Source: Treponema succinifaciens DSM 2489 (GTDB lineage: Bacteria > Spirochaetota > Spirochaetia > Treponematales > Treponemataceae). Taken from it: DNA of 64,000 bases. The position numbers and the translations under genes were made by a program. Shown here in pieces: positions 7,907-16,284 of the stretch (positions within the stretch are counted from its first letter, which is position 1; each line of letters starts with the position of its first letter). The notes under the pieces are model-generated. The model did no database searches. It saw only the letters and a list, made by a program, of their open reading frames with translations, and was not told where the DNA came from. The stretch spans positions 2,062,501 to 2,126,500 of the forward strand of contig NC_015385.1 of assembly GCF_000195275.1 (NCBI RefSeq), read 5' to 3'.

Positions 7907-9418
7907 ATGAACAATCGGATAGACGCAATCTATGCAAGACAATCGGTAGACAAAAAGGACAGCATTTCCATTGAAAGCCAGATTGAATTTTGCAAATACG
8001 AGTTGAAAGGCGGTAACTGCAAGGAATACACAGACAAAGGGTACAGCGGCAAGAACACAGACCGTCCGAAGTTTCAAGAACTGGTGCGGGACATCAAGCG
8101 GGGCTTGATTGCAAAGGTCGTGGTTTACAAGCTCGACCGTATCAGCCGTTCCATTCTGGACTTTGCCAACATGATGGAGCTGTTCCAGCAGTACAATGTG
8201 GAGTTTGTGTCCTCTACGGAAAAGTTTGATACCTCCACGCCGATGGGACGGGCCATGCTGAATATCTGTATCGTGTTCGCCCAGCTTGAACGGGAAACGA
8301 TACAGAAGCGGGTAACGGACGCTTACTACTCCCGCAGTCAGCGGGGCTTTAAGATGGGCGGGAAAGCCCCTTACGGCTTCCATACGGAGCCTATCAAGAT
8401 GGACGGTATCAACACAAAGAAGCTGGTGGTAAACCCGGAGGAAGCGGCCAATATCCGGCTGATGTTTGAGATGTACGCCCAGCCCACAACTTCCTACGGG
8501 GACATTACCCGGTACTTTGCCGAACAGGGGATTTTGTTCCATGGCAAAGAGCTGATACGCCCCACGCTGGCGCAGATGTTACGCAATCCTGTCTATGTGC
8601 AGGCAGACCTTGATGTGTACGAATTTTTCAAAAGTCAAGGTACAGTCATTGTCAATGACGTTGCCGATTTTACGGGCATGAACGGCTGCTATCTGTATCA
8701 AGGGCGAGATGTAAAGGCCAGCAAGAAAAACGACTTAAAAGACCAAATGCTGGTACTGGCTCCCCATGAGGGTATCGTCCCCTCCGACACCTGGCTGACC
8801 TGCCGCAAGAAGCTGATGAACAACATGAAAATCCAGTCTGCCCGGAAAGCCACCCACACATGGCTGGCAGGAAAAATCAAGTGCGGGAATTGCGGGTATG
8901 CTCTTATGAGTATCTACAATCCCTCCGGCAAACAGTATCTCCGCTGCACGAAACGGCTGGACAATAAAAGCTGTCCTGGCTGTGGGAAAATCATCACTTC
9001 GGAACTGGAAGCGGTTGTTTATCAGCAGATGGTAAAGAAGCTGGCAAGCTACAAGACGCTGACAGGAAAAAAGAAAGCGGCAAAGGCAAACCCGAAAATC
9101 ACCGCCCTGCAAGTGGAACTTGCCCATGTAGACAGCGAGATTGAAAAGCTGGTGGACAGTCTGACGGGGGCAAACAATGTCCTGTTCTCCTATGTGAATG
9201 TGAAGATAGCGGAACTGGACGGGCGCAAGCAGGAACTTCTGGCAAGGATAGCGGAGTTGACTGTGGAGGCCATCAGCCCGGAACAGGTCAGCCAGATTTC
9301 CGGCTACCTCGATACCTGGGAGAATGTATCTTTTGATGACAAGCGGCGTGTGGTGGATTTGATGATCACCACCATAGCCGCCACAAGCGACAGCTTGAAC
9401 ATCACATGGAAAATCTGA
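7907..9418 (+). CDS. Large serine recombinase (site-specific integrase)
   Basis: A 503-residue recombinase that excises and integrates the element. The resolvase domain is at residues 4-150, with catalytic Ser13 in YARQSVDKKDS and the YKLDRISRS and QLERETIQKR motifs. The recombinase domain follows (GKAPYGF, then LRNPVYVQ), and then a zinc ribbon near residue 325 (CGNCGYAL...CTKR...CPGCG) and a coiled coil. Typical of TnpX-like enzymes, length normal. AAGGAG lies 8-13 bases before the ATG. It is the last gene before the right inverted repeat (9452-9471), as expected for an integrase next to its attachment site. Confidence 0.95.
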   Translation: MNNRIDAIYARQSVDKKDSISIESQIEFCKYELKGGNCKEYTDKGYSGKNTDRPKFQELVRDIKRGLIAKVVVYKLDRISRSILDFANMMELFQQYNVEFVSSTEKFDTSTPMGRAMLNICIVFAQLERETIQKRVTDAYYSRSQRGFKMGGKAPYGFHTEPIKMDGINTKKLVVNPEEAANIRLMFEMYAQPTTSYGDITRYFAEQGILFHGKELIRPTLAQMLRNPVYVQADLDVYEFFKSQGTVIVNDVADFTGMNGCYLYQGRDVKASKKNDLKDQMLVLAPHEGIVPSDTWLTCRKKLMNNMKIQSARKATHTWLAGKIKCGNCGYALMSIYNPSGKQYLRCTKRLDNKSCPGCGKIITSELEAVVYQQMVKKLASYKTLTGKKKAAKANPKITALQVELAHVDSEIEKLVDSLTGANNVLFSYVNVKIAELDGRKQELLARIAELTVEAISPEQVSQISGYLDTWENVSFDDKRRVVDLMITTIAATSDSLNITWKI

Positions 9419-9451
9419 CTGGCGGCACCCCTCCCGTCAGATACCTACCCT

Positions 9452-9471
9452 GTGTAGTCCCTTGTAAACTG
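9452..9471 (-). repeat. Right terminal inverted repeat of the mobilizable element
   Basis: Reverse complement reads CAGTTTACAAGGGACTACAC, 19 of 20 identical to 1858-1877. It lies 34 bases after the recombinase stop. A partial third copy (TTGTAAACTGG) lies at 9518-9528. Confidence 0.65.
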
Positions 9472-9569
9472 TACTTTCTATTATACTATGACCTGCTTCC
9501 TTTAGGAATAGATGAATTGTAAACTGGCTGGAGTGAAACCGCTAATGACAGCCAGTGTTTGTTCTTTGT

Positions 9570-9773
9570 TTATCGGTCAAAGCGAAATTTGAACAGGGCG
9601 GCAATGAGCTGTTGCTTTATATGTTCCTCAACTTCGGCGTTGACTTTCCCGTGTACTTTGGAACAGTAGCGGATATATCCGGCATAGTGGGAAAGAATGG
9701 TGTCGATTGCGTCCGGGTCGCCCTCATGGGCTTTGACGATTGTTTCATAGGGGAGAAGTTTACTCATAGTCAT
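9570..9773 (-). CDS. Helix-turn-helix protein of Tn916/Tn1549-type regulatory pair
   Basis: A 67-residue protein with the pattern YETIVKAHEGDPDAIDTILSHYAGYI. This is the HTH_16 family usually encoded right after a sigma-like factor in integrative elements. GAGGG precedes the ATG. It overlaps the last codons of the sigma-like gene upstream. A second pair of the same kind is at 12832-13504. It is thought to regulate element mobility. Intact here, although its partner carries a stop. Confidence 0.75.
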   Translation of the reverse strand: MTMSKLLPYETIVKAHEGDPDAIDTILSHYAGYIRYCSKVHGKVNAEVEEHIKQQLIAALFKFRFDR

Positions 9774-10182
9774 TTCCCTCCATGAGCCGCCTTAACCGCT
9801 GCAAGGCAAGCCGGATATGCCGCCCCGCTGTGCTGCGTGTCCGGCCAATATGTACGCCGATCACTCGCTGCGGCTGGCGCAGGAAATAGTAACGAAAAAT
9901 TTCTTCCTGCGTCTGCTCCGGCAAAAGGGCAAGGGCGGCGGCAAGCTCCGCATGATACAGAACGGCGGTCTGGCCGCAGGCGGTAAAAAGATATTCTTCA
10001 AGCTACTCCGGCTCGGCAAGCTGGACAAACTTTTCACTCATCAGATAATCAAGGGAAACTTCCCGTTCCCACCTCCGGCGCAGCTTCAAGATTTTATCTA
10101 TGGCTGCGTGACGAATGACTACCTTGCAAAAGGCATTGAATGTGTACTGGATATGCACCTTGTAGGCTTCATCTTCGGTCAT
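9760..10182 (-). pseudogene. Sigma-70-like factor with one in-frame TAG
   Basis: Translation from the ATG at 10182 (GAGGGGG upstream) gives MTEDEAYKVHIQYTFNAF and continues to a TAG at 10003-10005 (residue 60, context LAEPE-stop-LEEYLF). The same frame then stays open to 9760 and encodes the expected rest: LLPEQTQEEIFRYYF and a region-4 helix-turn-helix (QRVIGVHIGRTRSTAGRHI). One base change, probably TGG to TAG, therefore splits an otherwise intact sigma-like gene of about 140 codons. The HTH gene at 9570 overlaps its end. It is either a recent pseudogene or a sequencing error. Confidence 0.8.
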
Positions 10183-10260
10183 GGAAATTCCCCCTCTCTG
10201 AATAATAGTGCGGGGCGGCAGCACTCCTTGCTGTCGCTCCTTGACTGCCTAACTGCGAAA

Positions 10261-10340
10261 CCGGGCGGGGCTGTCAACGGTGGGCGAAGCCCGTTCATCT
10301 TGACCGCCCGCTGGCTCGGCTGGCTTTGCTATTTACCCGA
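10261..10340. repeat. Second copy of the compound hairpin
   Basis: Shares CTGTCAACGG, GTTCATCTTGACCG and CTGGCTCG-CTGGCTTTGCTA with 2479-2552, with an inner GGGC-GAA-GCCC hairpin at 10282-10292. It lies upstream of the sigma-like gene. The two copies are 7.8 kb apart, one inside and one outside the mobilizable element. Confidence 0.6.
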
Positions 10341-10351
10341 CAAACTTGAAT

Positions 10352-10720
10352 TTATTGTAAGGTATCACGTTTTACCTTCTTAAGCCTTACTATCATTACC
10401 ATAGGAATTTCTTTGTTGGTTTTGAAACATTCTTCATAAAATCCATCAATGACAAATCCAGCTCTAAAACAAAGGTTAAAAATATCTTGTATGGAACGAT
10501 GATAATAAATCTGCTCTTTCGGTTGCCCTTCAATCGCTATATCATAGTAACTGTGCGGTGTCATATATTTTTCAGTCAACGTGACAAAACAAGGGTGTTG
10601 CGTTGCAAAGACAAAAATTCCGCTTTCCTGCAACAGTTCATAAACAGCCATAAGAAGTGGTTCAATATCCGTAATATCCATAATTGCCATATTAGAAACT
10701 GCTTTAGTAAAGGCTCGATT
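10352..10720 (-). pseudogene. Methyltransferase, C-terminal half
   Basis: The frame encodes the C-terminal half of a class I SAM-dependent methyltransferase (AFTKAVSNMAIMDITDIEP, then LLQESGIFVFATQHPCFV and GFVIDGFYEECF). The SAM-binding N-terminal half is missing. The matching N-terminal half lies 4.4 kb away at 15091-15516 on the same strand, and together they make one enzyme of about 250 residues. Coding similarity stops near 10720 in AT-rich DNA at the end of the Tn916-like module. An ATG at 10690 could start a 112-residue peptide, but it would not be an enzyme. Confidence 0.75.
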
Positions 10721-10902
10721 TTTATATAAATCAAAATATAGTTTTTGACTATCTCTTTATAAGTTCTCATAAGCCGGTATAGCCTGTATTTACAGGCTTT
10801 CCGGCATTTTTCAAATCGGAAGAAGCTCTTATATATTCTCATTTCCCCTCATGTTTTCGCGTCCAAAAGTAGTAAATCAAGTAGTAAAACCTCTATCTAC
10901 TA

Positions 10903-12096
10903 CTAAGCAATCAGCCGTTCCATTTCTGCCATTGCACTATCAGAGGTAGCATGGGCGTAATAGTTCAGCGTCATGTTGATGTTGGAATGTCCCATGATAT
11001 ACTGCAATGCTTTCGGGTTCATTCCGGCGTTTGCTAAATTGGTACAGAACGTATGGCGTAGGGTATGGGGCGTTGTCACTTTCGGTAAGGCTTCCTCATG
11101 GCTTTTGTTGTACTTCTTCACAAGCCCCCGGAACATGGTTTCAAAGTTGACTGCTACTTTCGGTAGCCCGTTCCGGTTAAGGAATAAAAATCTGCTGTAA
11201 CCGCCGACAATAAAATTGTCTGCCCGTCCCCTGTCATTCAGCACACGCTTGAACGCTTCATAGACTTTGGTACTCATTGGAATTTGTCTGATACCGCTTT
11301 TTGTCTTTGGCGTTTCAACATGATACCCAACTCCCGATACTTTCAAAAGCTGGTGGTCTACGTTGATTAGCTTATGCTCAAAGTCAATATCGCTTTCAGT
11401 CAGTCCGCAGAGTTCAGAAATGCGAAGCCCTGTTCCTAACAGTATGATAATCTCGTCGTAATACTTCTGATAGACTTTATCACTCTGCACAAAGGACAGG
11501 AAAGACGCTTCCTGTGTTGGGGATAGAGGTACCTTTGGTTCGGTGTTATCTTCTAAAACGGTGTTCAACTGGAAGTCAAAGGGATTTTTCCTAATGCAAT
11601 CGTCCTGTATGGCTGTGTAAAAGGCAGCTTTCAGAGAACGCTTGTGATTGTTGATTGTCTTGAATGAATAGCCCTTATCTTTCATGCGTAAAGCCCATTC
11701 TTTCGCGTCGGACAGCTTCACGCTCTCAATGCTGCAAGCTCCAAGACTATCTTCTTCCAAAATCCTCATAAGCTGCTTGCGCCCCTGTTTTGTGCCATGC
11801 CGTACATTTGCCCGGTGCCTTATCTGCTTTGCGTAGAGTTGGCAGACAGTCATTTTCTTTCCCAACGTGTCAATCCCGTCGTCAAGGTCTTTCTGTATCT
11901 CTTTTTCCTTTTCCCGAAGCGAAATATCTTCACGTTTTCCCGCCGGGGTCTTGTCGGTAGGTACTAACTTCCAAGCGTAAACAAATTGCGGGTTCCCAAA
12001 GGTATCTATATATTTGTAAGCATATCTTCCGTCTTTTCTCTGGCTCTCTCCTGTGCGTAAAATGCGGTTCCTGTTATCTCGTCTTTTCTCCGACAT
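10903..12096 (-). CDS. int: Tn916-family tyrosine integrase
   Basis: A 397-residue tyrosine recombinase closely similar to Tn916 Int from its first residues (MSEKRRDNRNRILRTGESQ, compared from memory) to its end. The N-terminal arm-binding domain is at residues 1-75, the core-binding domain about 85-185, and the catalytic domain 200-390. The catalytic residues lie in GTGLRISEL, HTLRHTFCT, GHSNINMTLNYYAH (Arg, His-x-x-Arg, His, Tyr). Full length, with GGAGC before the ATG. It lies at the end of the module, next to the presumed attachment site near 10720, with xis 80 bases upstream. Confidence 0.95.
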   Translation of the reverse strand: MSEKRRDNRNRILRTGESQRKDGRYAYKYIDTFGNPQFVYAWKLVPTDKTPAGKREDISLREKEKEIQKDLDDGIDTLGKKMTVCQLYAKQIRHRANVRHGTKQGRKQLMRILEEDSLGACSIESVKLSDAKEWALRMKDKGYSFKTINNHKRSLKAAFYTAIQDDCIRKNPFDFQLNTVLEDNTEPKVPLSPTQEASFLSFVQSDKVYQKYYDEIIILLGTGLRISELCGLTESDIDFEHKLINVDHQLLKVSGVGYHVETPKTKSGIRQIPMSTKVYEAFKRVLNDRGRADNFIVGGYSRFLFLNRNGLPKVAVNFETMFRGLVKKYNKSHEEALPKVTTPHTLRHTFCTNLANAGMNPKALQYIMGHSNINMTLNYYAHATSDSAMAEMERLIA

Positions 12097-12176
12097 TGTT
12101 CGTCATGCTCCTTTCCATGACGGAAAGAGCCTTGATATGCTTGTATCTATTATACCACATTCAAGGCTCGATTTCA

Positions 12177-12380
12177 CTATATAACTTCCAAAGTGTCAAT
12201 GAATTTTTCAAACTGTTTTCGCTTGATTTGAATACGGTTGCCGTTCATAATCACCCACCCGGCAGCCGGGTTTTCTTCCGCTAATTTACGCAGCTTGTTT
12301 TCCCCGATACGGAAATATTTTGACGCTTCCTCAATGGTGAGCGTGTACTTCTCCCAGATAGGCACATCAGTAATATTCAT
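12177..12380 (-). CDS. xis: Tn916-type excisionase
   Basis: A 67-residue winged-helix DNA-bending protein. The sequence [18 protein letters not shown] and the helix LRKLAEENP followed by the wing are as in Tn916 Xis (67 residues, same length). It directs Int towards excision. GGGG lies 8 bases before the ATG. It is directly upstream of int and likely co-transcribed. Confidence 0.92.
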   Translation of the reverse strand: MNITDVPIWEKYTLTIEEASKYFRIGENKLRKLAEENPAAGWVIMNGNRIQIKRKQFEKFIDTLEVI

Positions 12381-12831
12381 TAAAATGTCCCCCTTTCAAT
12401 AGAGTACAATAGTTTCAAAAGTAGAAAGAGAGCTTTAATCGGACGGTTATTAGCATAACCTCATGGGAATTGCACCCCCGCATGGTTCTCATGCAGCCCT
12501 ACCCATTGCCTGCGACGCTCTTAACGCTCGGACTGTGGCTGTAAGGAAGTATCATTGTATATTTTGCGTGTCGTCGCCCGCAAGCCGCTACACTTGCTTT
12601 CCGGCGCGGTGTTGGTCGCTCGGCTGTCCGGGTGGGGATAACCTCACCCGGATAGCGTCATGGCGCACCCGCCGTATGGCTCGGCGCAAAAGGAACGTAT
12701 CCGATTTGCCCTATGCTGCGCCGCCGTTATCTTGCGCCGCTTTCTTTGTCAAGGTTCAGAATGGCTTTGCTGCCGCGTCAGCAGCGGAACGGAAAAGGGG
12801 GAGAGAGAAAGCGTCCCGCCGCCGCTGCGGT
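12381..12831. other. Gene-free stretch between HTH gene and xis
   Basis: About 450 GC-rich bases with no convincing gene on either strand; long plus-strand frames here lack ribosome binding sites and family features. In related elements this interval carries the promoter region of xis-int. Confidence 0.4.
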
Positions 12832-13092
12832 TTATTCCTCTGCCTTAAAGGTGAGGACAGCCATCATCAGTTTTGCTTGCAGCCGTTCCCGAATGTCGTG
12901 GTCTACGCCAAAATAGACGTTCCCGCGCTCGTCGTACAGCTTCCGCATGGAGAGGCGGGCTATGTAGCCGCTGAAATGCTGCAAGACAATCTTCATAGCG
13001 TCCGGGTCGCCCTTTGTCGCTGCCAAAATGACAGGATAGGGAACAAGGGCTTTTTCCGGGTAGCCGGGTTCGTTACCATTCGTCCCATTCAT
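12832..13092 (-). CDS. HTH_16 protein of the Tn916-like module (ORF8-like)
   Basis: An 86-residue protein with YPVILAATKGDPDAMKIVL and IRERLQAKLMMAVL, the pattern of the helix-turn-helix partner of the sigma factor in Tn916-type elements. The start is the ATG at 13092, 9 bases after GGAGG; an ATG at 13098 is too close to it. It overlaps the sigma gene end by 20 bases. It is paralogous to 9570-9773 at about the same length and plan. Confidence 0.8.
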   Translation of the reverse strand: MNGTNGNEPGYPEKALVPYPVILAATKGDPDAMKIVLQHFSGYIARLSMRKLYDERGNVYFGVDHDIRERLQAKLMMAVLTFKAEE

Positions 13093-13504
13093 CAGCATTT
13101 TCCTCCAGATATTTTTTTAGTAGCTCAAAAGAGCTTGTCCGCCTGTACTGTATCGTGCTTCTCGACGTATCGAACAGCTCCGCAATCTCGGTGTCGTTCA
13201 TTCCCTCGAAATAGTACAGGAGTACGGCTTTGCGCTTTTCTTCCGGCAAAGTACGGATTGCTTCAAGAAGCAGCTTCGGCGTGATTTTCTTCCCGGCTCT
13301 TTCAAAGGCGGTTTCCCCTTTGAAATATTCATCAAAGGTATGAAGCTGCCGCGCTTCTTCTAAGGTCAAGTCGGAAAAGGTAATCTCCTTTGCCTTATGC
13401 CTGTGCAGCTCTTTGTGAGCGTCACACGCTTCATTGTGCAGTACCGTATTGCAAAACTTCTGGAAAGCGCACTGTTTTATAAACTCCCTGCGATTAGGTT
13501 CCAC
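13073..13504 (-). CDS. Sigma-70-like factor of the Tn916-like module (ORF7-like)
   Basis: A 143-residue sigma-like regulator: QKFCNTVLHNEACD at the N-terminus (region 2-like), KLLLEAIRTLPEEKRKAVLL and the region-4 helix-turn-helix YFEGMNDTEIAELFDTSRS. The start is the GTG at 13504 preceded by AGGGGGTGA; the longer frame up to 13627 has no ribosome binding site. In Tn916 the equivalent ORF7 activates xis and int expression. Intact here, unlike the copy at 9760-10182. Confidence 0.88.
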   Translation of the reverse strand: MEPNRREFIKQCAFQKFCNTVLHNEACDAHKELHRHKAKEITFSDLTLEEARQLHTFDEYFKGETAFERAGKKITPKLLLEAIRTLPEEKRKAVLLYYFEGMNDTEIAELFDTSRSTIQYRRTSSFELLKKYLEENADEWDEW

Positions 13505-13679
13505 ATTCTCACCCCCTTTCTCGTTGGAAAGTTGGTGGTGCTTCCCCCTTTTCGCGGGGCAATACTGCCTTTTGAAAAAAACGCCGAAGATTTTCGGATT
13601 TTTTTCAAAAAATTTTTTGAGCAGCAAAATACGCCTGTCCGAAAAGCCCGGACAGGCGTATAGGTATTGTAAGTAGTAT

Positions 13680-13790
13680 TTAGATGATTAGACAGTTCAT
13701 ATTCAAGGGTGGAGAGGTTCCCGACGGTGGTCGGGCTTTTTTTGATAAGTCAATGACCGTCGGATTTTGTCGATAGGGTATGTGCTTCAT
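13680..13790 (-). CDS. Possible 36-residue peptide with strong ribosome binding site
   Basis: An ATG at 13790 is preceded by AAAGGAGGTAGCCGCC, one of the best ribosome binding sites in the element. It opens a short frame beginning MKHIPYRQNPTVIDL and ending in PLNMNCLII. The frame crosses the hairpin at 13720-13735, so it may be a leader or the truncated start of a former gene. Confidence 0.35.
   Translation of the reverse strand: MKHIPYRQNPTVIDLSKKARPPSGTSPPLNMNCLII
13720..13743 (+). terminator. Intrinsic terminator
   Basis: CCCGAC pairs with GTCGGG across a four-base loop, followed by CTTTTTTT on the plus strand. There is no plus-strand gene upstream, so its target transcript is unknown. 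Confidence 0.55.
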
Positions 13791-13960
13791 GGCGGCTACC
13801 TCCTTTAGCCGCCGCTTTTAACAGTGATACCGCGTCATTTCATCAGAAAATAAAAAGAAACGGCGGCTTTGATTTTTCAAAGCTGCTGCGGAAATCAAAG
13901 AACGACAAGCAACAGTTCTGATTTTGCTCCAATATGGTTATTGGGGGCACAAATTAAAAT

Positions 13961-14010
13961 CAAAAAAGAGCCGATAACAGCAGTATTTCAAACTGCATAT
14001 TATCGGCTCT
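13961..14010 (-). terminator. Terminator after the RlmN/Cfr-like gene
   Basis: On the minus strand AGAGCCGATAA (14010-14000) pairs with TTATCGGCTCT (13977-13967) and is followed by TTTTTTG. It lies 30 bases past the stop of the radical SAM gene. Confidence 0.75.
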
Positions 14011-14040
14011 GCGTCTGTGCGTCTGGCTCTTTTAATTAAA

Positions 14041-15030
14041 TTATTTTTGTTGTTTTTTGGCTTTATTATATGTATTAGCTAATTGTCCACAAGCTGCTTT
14101 AATCTCTCTACCATGAGAAACTCTCATGGTAACTTCAAGTCCTGTTTGCTCTAATTGATGTTTGAACGCAACCATTTCTTGTTTTTGTGGTGCTCTAATT
14201 TTTGAATTACTCGTCGGGTTGTATTGCAGCACGTTAATCATAACATTTTTGCCCTTAAACCATTTTGCAAGTTGCCTTATATCTGAGGAACGGTCATTTA
14301 TACCTGGTAAAAGTAAATACGCAAATACCACTTTTCGATTATGCCTTTGTGAATAGGACAATGCTTGCTTAACAACATCTTCAATAGCGTACATGTGCAT
14401 ATGAGGAATGATACAGTTTCTCGCAGCCTGTGTTGCTGCATGTAAAGATATTGTCAACTGAATTTTTAGATGTTCTTCGCGCAATTTTTTTAATTGATTA
14501 ACTGGACCAACTGTTGATACGGTAATGCCGTCGGTTGGAAAGTTAAGTCCATTTCTATCTCGAAGAATATGGATTGCTGCAATCAAGTTGTCGTAATTGA
14601 ATAAAGGTTCTCCCATTCCCATAAAAACGATACGATTTACTTTTTGACGTATCAATATGACCTGCTGCACAATTTCAGACGGTGTTAGATTACGAACAAA
14701 ACCATTGCGTCCGGACTCACAAAAAATACAGCCAACAGAACAACCAACTTGCGTACTTACGCAAACAGTCCCACCATCTCGCCGTTTAATAAAAACCGTT
14801 TCGATATACCTGTTGTCTTTCAATTCATAAACATACTTTTCAGTATCGCTACTTTTATAGACTTTTTTTGTTGATATTGATAGATTTTTTTTGTGAAATG
14901 GCTGTTTATATAATTCCGTATATAAGGCTCTTGCTTTATCCTCTCCAATTACTTCCGACATTTCTTTGTAAGTAAATCCGTATGGGTCATTCAATATTTC
15001 CGTAGGTGTACTTTTAGGTAAGTGTTTCAT
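14041..15030 (-). CDS. RlmN/Cfr-family radical SAM rRNA methyltransferase-like protein
   Basis: A 329-residue enzyme of the family that methylates 23S rRNA A2503. The radical SAM cluster motif is GCSVGCIFCESG (about residues 95-106). FMGMGEPLFN and the S-adenosine contacts ISLHAA follow, and the catalytic C-terminal cysteine is in KAACGQLAN. GEPL is RlmN-like, whereas Cfr has GEAL, and the usual C-A/S-T-G is C-E-S-G here. The C-terminal half is shorter than housekeeping RlmN (about 350-380). Since it is on mobile DNA with tet(W), a role in ribosome-targeting antibiotic resistance is possible but unproven. A GGAAGGAT site precedes the ATG and a terminator follows. Confidence 0.8.
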   Translation of the reverse strand: MKHLPKSTPTEILNDPYGFTYKEMSEVIGEDKARALYTELYKQPFHKKNLSISTKKVYKSSDTEKYVYELKDNRYIETVFIKRRDGGTVCVSTQVGCSVGCIFCESGRNGFVRNLTPSEIVQQVILIRQKVNRIVFMGMGEPLFNYDNLIAAIHILRDRNGLNFPTDGITVSTVGPVNQLKKLREEHLKIQLTISLHAATQAARNCIIPHMHMYAIEDVVKQALSYSQRHNRKVVFAYLLLPGINDRSSDIRQLAKWFKGKNVMINVLQYNPTSNSKIRAPQKQEMVAFKHQLEQTGLEVTMRVSHGREIKAACGQLANTYNKAKKQQK

Positions 15031-15090
15031 TTAATATCCTTCCTTTTCAAAATTAAAAAGTTTGTTTTTCAGAGTTTTTGATTATGATTT

Positions 15091-15516
15091 CTAATTTTTC
15101 AACATCAACGATATGTGTAGCAAGAATTCTAATATACTTTTTCTATTGGTCGCATCCGCCACACAAAATTCAATTTGTTTTGCATATTGTGATTGCCGTC
15201 TTTTAGCCAATTCTATCATTTTTTTGCTGTAATCAAAAGCGACAACCGAAGCGCCTCTTTGTGCAAGATACGAAGAATAATTTCCATTGCCACACGCAAT
15301 ATCCAAAATATAATCCGCAGGATTAGGAGATAGAAGTTCCGTTACTTTGGGACGCACTACCTCTCTGTGAAATTCATTAGATTCGTCACCCATTGCATTA
15401 TCCCAAAATTGTGCGTTCTCCTCCCAGATTTTTTTACTTTCCTCTGTTCCCATGTTCTCTCCCACTCCCAAAATTTGCTTTTTTGCTTCCATTAAATCTT
15501 CCTTACTATATTCCAT
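15091..15516 (-). pseudogene. Methyltransferase, N-terminal half
   Basis: Starts with MEYSKEDLMEAKKQILG and includes the SAM-binding motif I DYILDIACGNGNYSSYL and post-I VVAFDYSKKMIELAK. Homology stops after ADATNRKSILE; the last residues are read from inserted DNA. The C-terminal half of the same enzyme lies at 10352-10720. No functional product is expected. It was interrupted by the Tn916-like module. Confidence 0.78.
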
Positions 15517-15671
15517 TGTTACCCTCCATAACTTCTGATTGTTGTCGTCTTGACTATTATGTATCTTTTCTTTCCAAAATGGTATAGGCTTTTATTTTTG
15601 TAATGCTGCAAAACTTTTCTTCTGTAAGGTATTCAAAGGATATTTCCCTTTGCCGCCGCTTGCATTAAGCC

Positions 15672-15707
15672 GCCGCTATTGGAAAGCCAAAAGCAGCGGC
15701 TTTTTTT
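15672..15707 (+). terminator. Hairpin with T-run
   Basis: GCCGCT (15672-15677) pairs with AGCGGC (15695-15700), followed by seven T. No gene is seen upstream on the plus strand. Confidence 0.45.
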
Positions 15708-15747
15708 ACTCGGTATTACCGAAAAGTATAGAAAGCAGGATATGTCA

Positions 15748-16203
15748 TCATTTGTCATTTCTTCTCAATGTAATAACTGCATGGCATATCAAGCCAAATA
15801 CAAGAGAAAAACAGCCACCGCCAAATAGTGATGCTCCCCACCCTGCACCTGACATTGTCATAAAACCGCCAACAAAGAAAATACCAATGCCAAGAAATAT
15901 ACCAACACCATAAAAAAGTCCAATTGCCATATCGTACTTATTAAATTGTCGTTTCTCCTTTTTTTCATATGTTTCCATCTTTGTTATTACCTCCTTCGCA
16001 AAATCGTCCATGTTGACTCCAAAAAGAAAGCAAATTTTTTTCAACATATTTAAATCGGGTTCATTAACATCTCTCTCCCAATTCGATAGTGCCTGCCGGG
16101 TAACATTCAATTCCCCGGCTAGTTCTTCCTGTGTCATTCCCAATTGTGTTCGCAGATGACGTATTTGCTTTCCTGTTGTAATATTCGTCTGTTCCTGGTT
16201 CAA
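15748..16203 (-). CDS. XRE regulator with C-terminal membrane domain
   Basis: A 151-residue protein. Residues 10-66 form a Cro/C1 helix-turn-helix (LGMTQEELAGELNVTRQALSN). The C-terminal half has two membrane helices (MAIGLFYGVGIFLGIGIFFVGG and SLFGGGCFSLVFGLICHAVI). The frame starts at a TTG (16203) 8 bases after GAGGAG, which I take as the start. Membrane-tethered XRE regulators are common in Firmicutes and usually sense envelope signals. It lies just downstream of tet(W) on the same strand. Confidence 0.8.
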   Translation of the reverse strand: MNQEQTNITTGKQIRHLRTQLGMTQEELAGELNVTRQALSNWERDVNEPDLNMLKKICFLFGVNMDDFAKEVITKMETYEKKEKRQFNKYDMAIGLFYGVGIFLGIGIFFVGGFMTMSGAGWGASLFGGGCFSLVFGLICHAVITLRRNDK

Positions 16204-16284
16204 AATAGTTTCTCCTCTCTGATACTGATTTTATCAATGATATTTCGCAATAGCCAGCAATGAACGCTTGCATTGCGCAAGACG

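Larger units (their letters stand above)
1858..9471. mobile_element. Mobilizable element with MobV relaxase, serine recombinase and an efflux gene
   Basis: A 7.6 kb segment bounded by 20-bp inverted repeats (19 of 20 identical). Its content is coherent: recombinase next to the right end, MobV relaxase, a RepA-like fragment, a Cys-rich protein, an XRE regulator and an MFS drug exporter as cargo. This is the plan of Tn4451-type mobilizable transposons, in which a large serine recombinase excises and inserts the element and Mob lets it travel with a helper. The boundaries are inferred from the repeats only; the exact crossover dinucleotide is not visible. Confidence 0.6.
10721..15130. mobile_element. 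Tn916-like module inserted in a methyltransferase gene
   Basis: This segment holds Tn916-type int, xis, HTH and sigma genes in Tn916 order, plus an RlmN/Cfr-like gene, and separates two complementary halves of one methyltransferase. The conjugation genes of Tn916 are absent, so it is a deleted or minimal relative. Ends are placed where methyltransferase similarity stops, in AT-rich DNA as preferred by Tn916 integrases; they are accurate to perhaps 20 bases. Confidence 0.6.

Noticed and set aside
12463-13284. A 273-residue plus-strand frame
   Set aside because: GC-rich shadow of the HTH and sigma genes with no family features.
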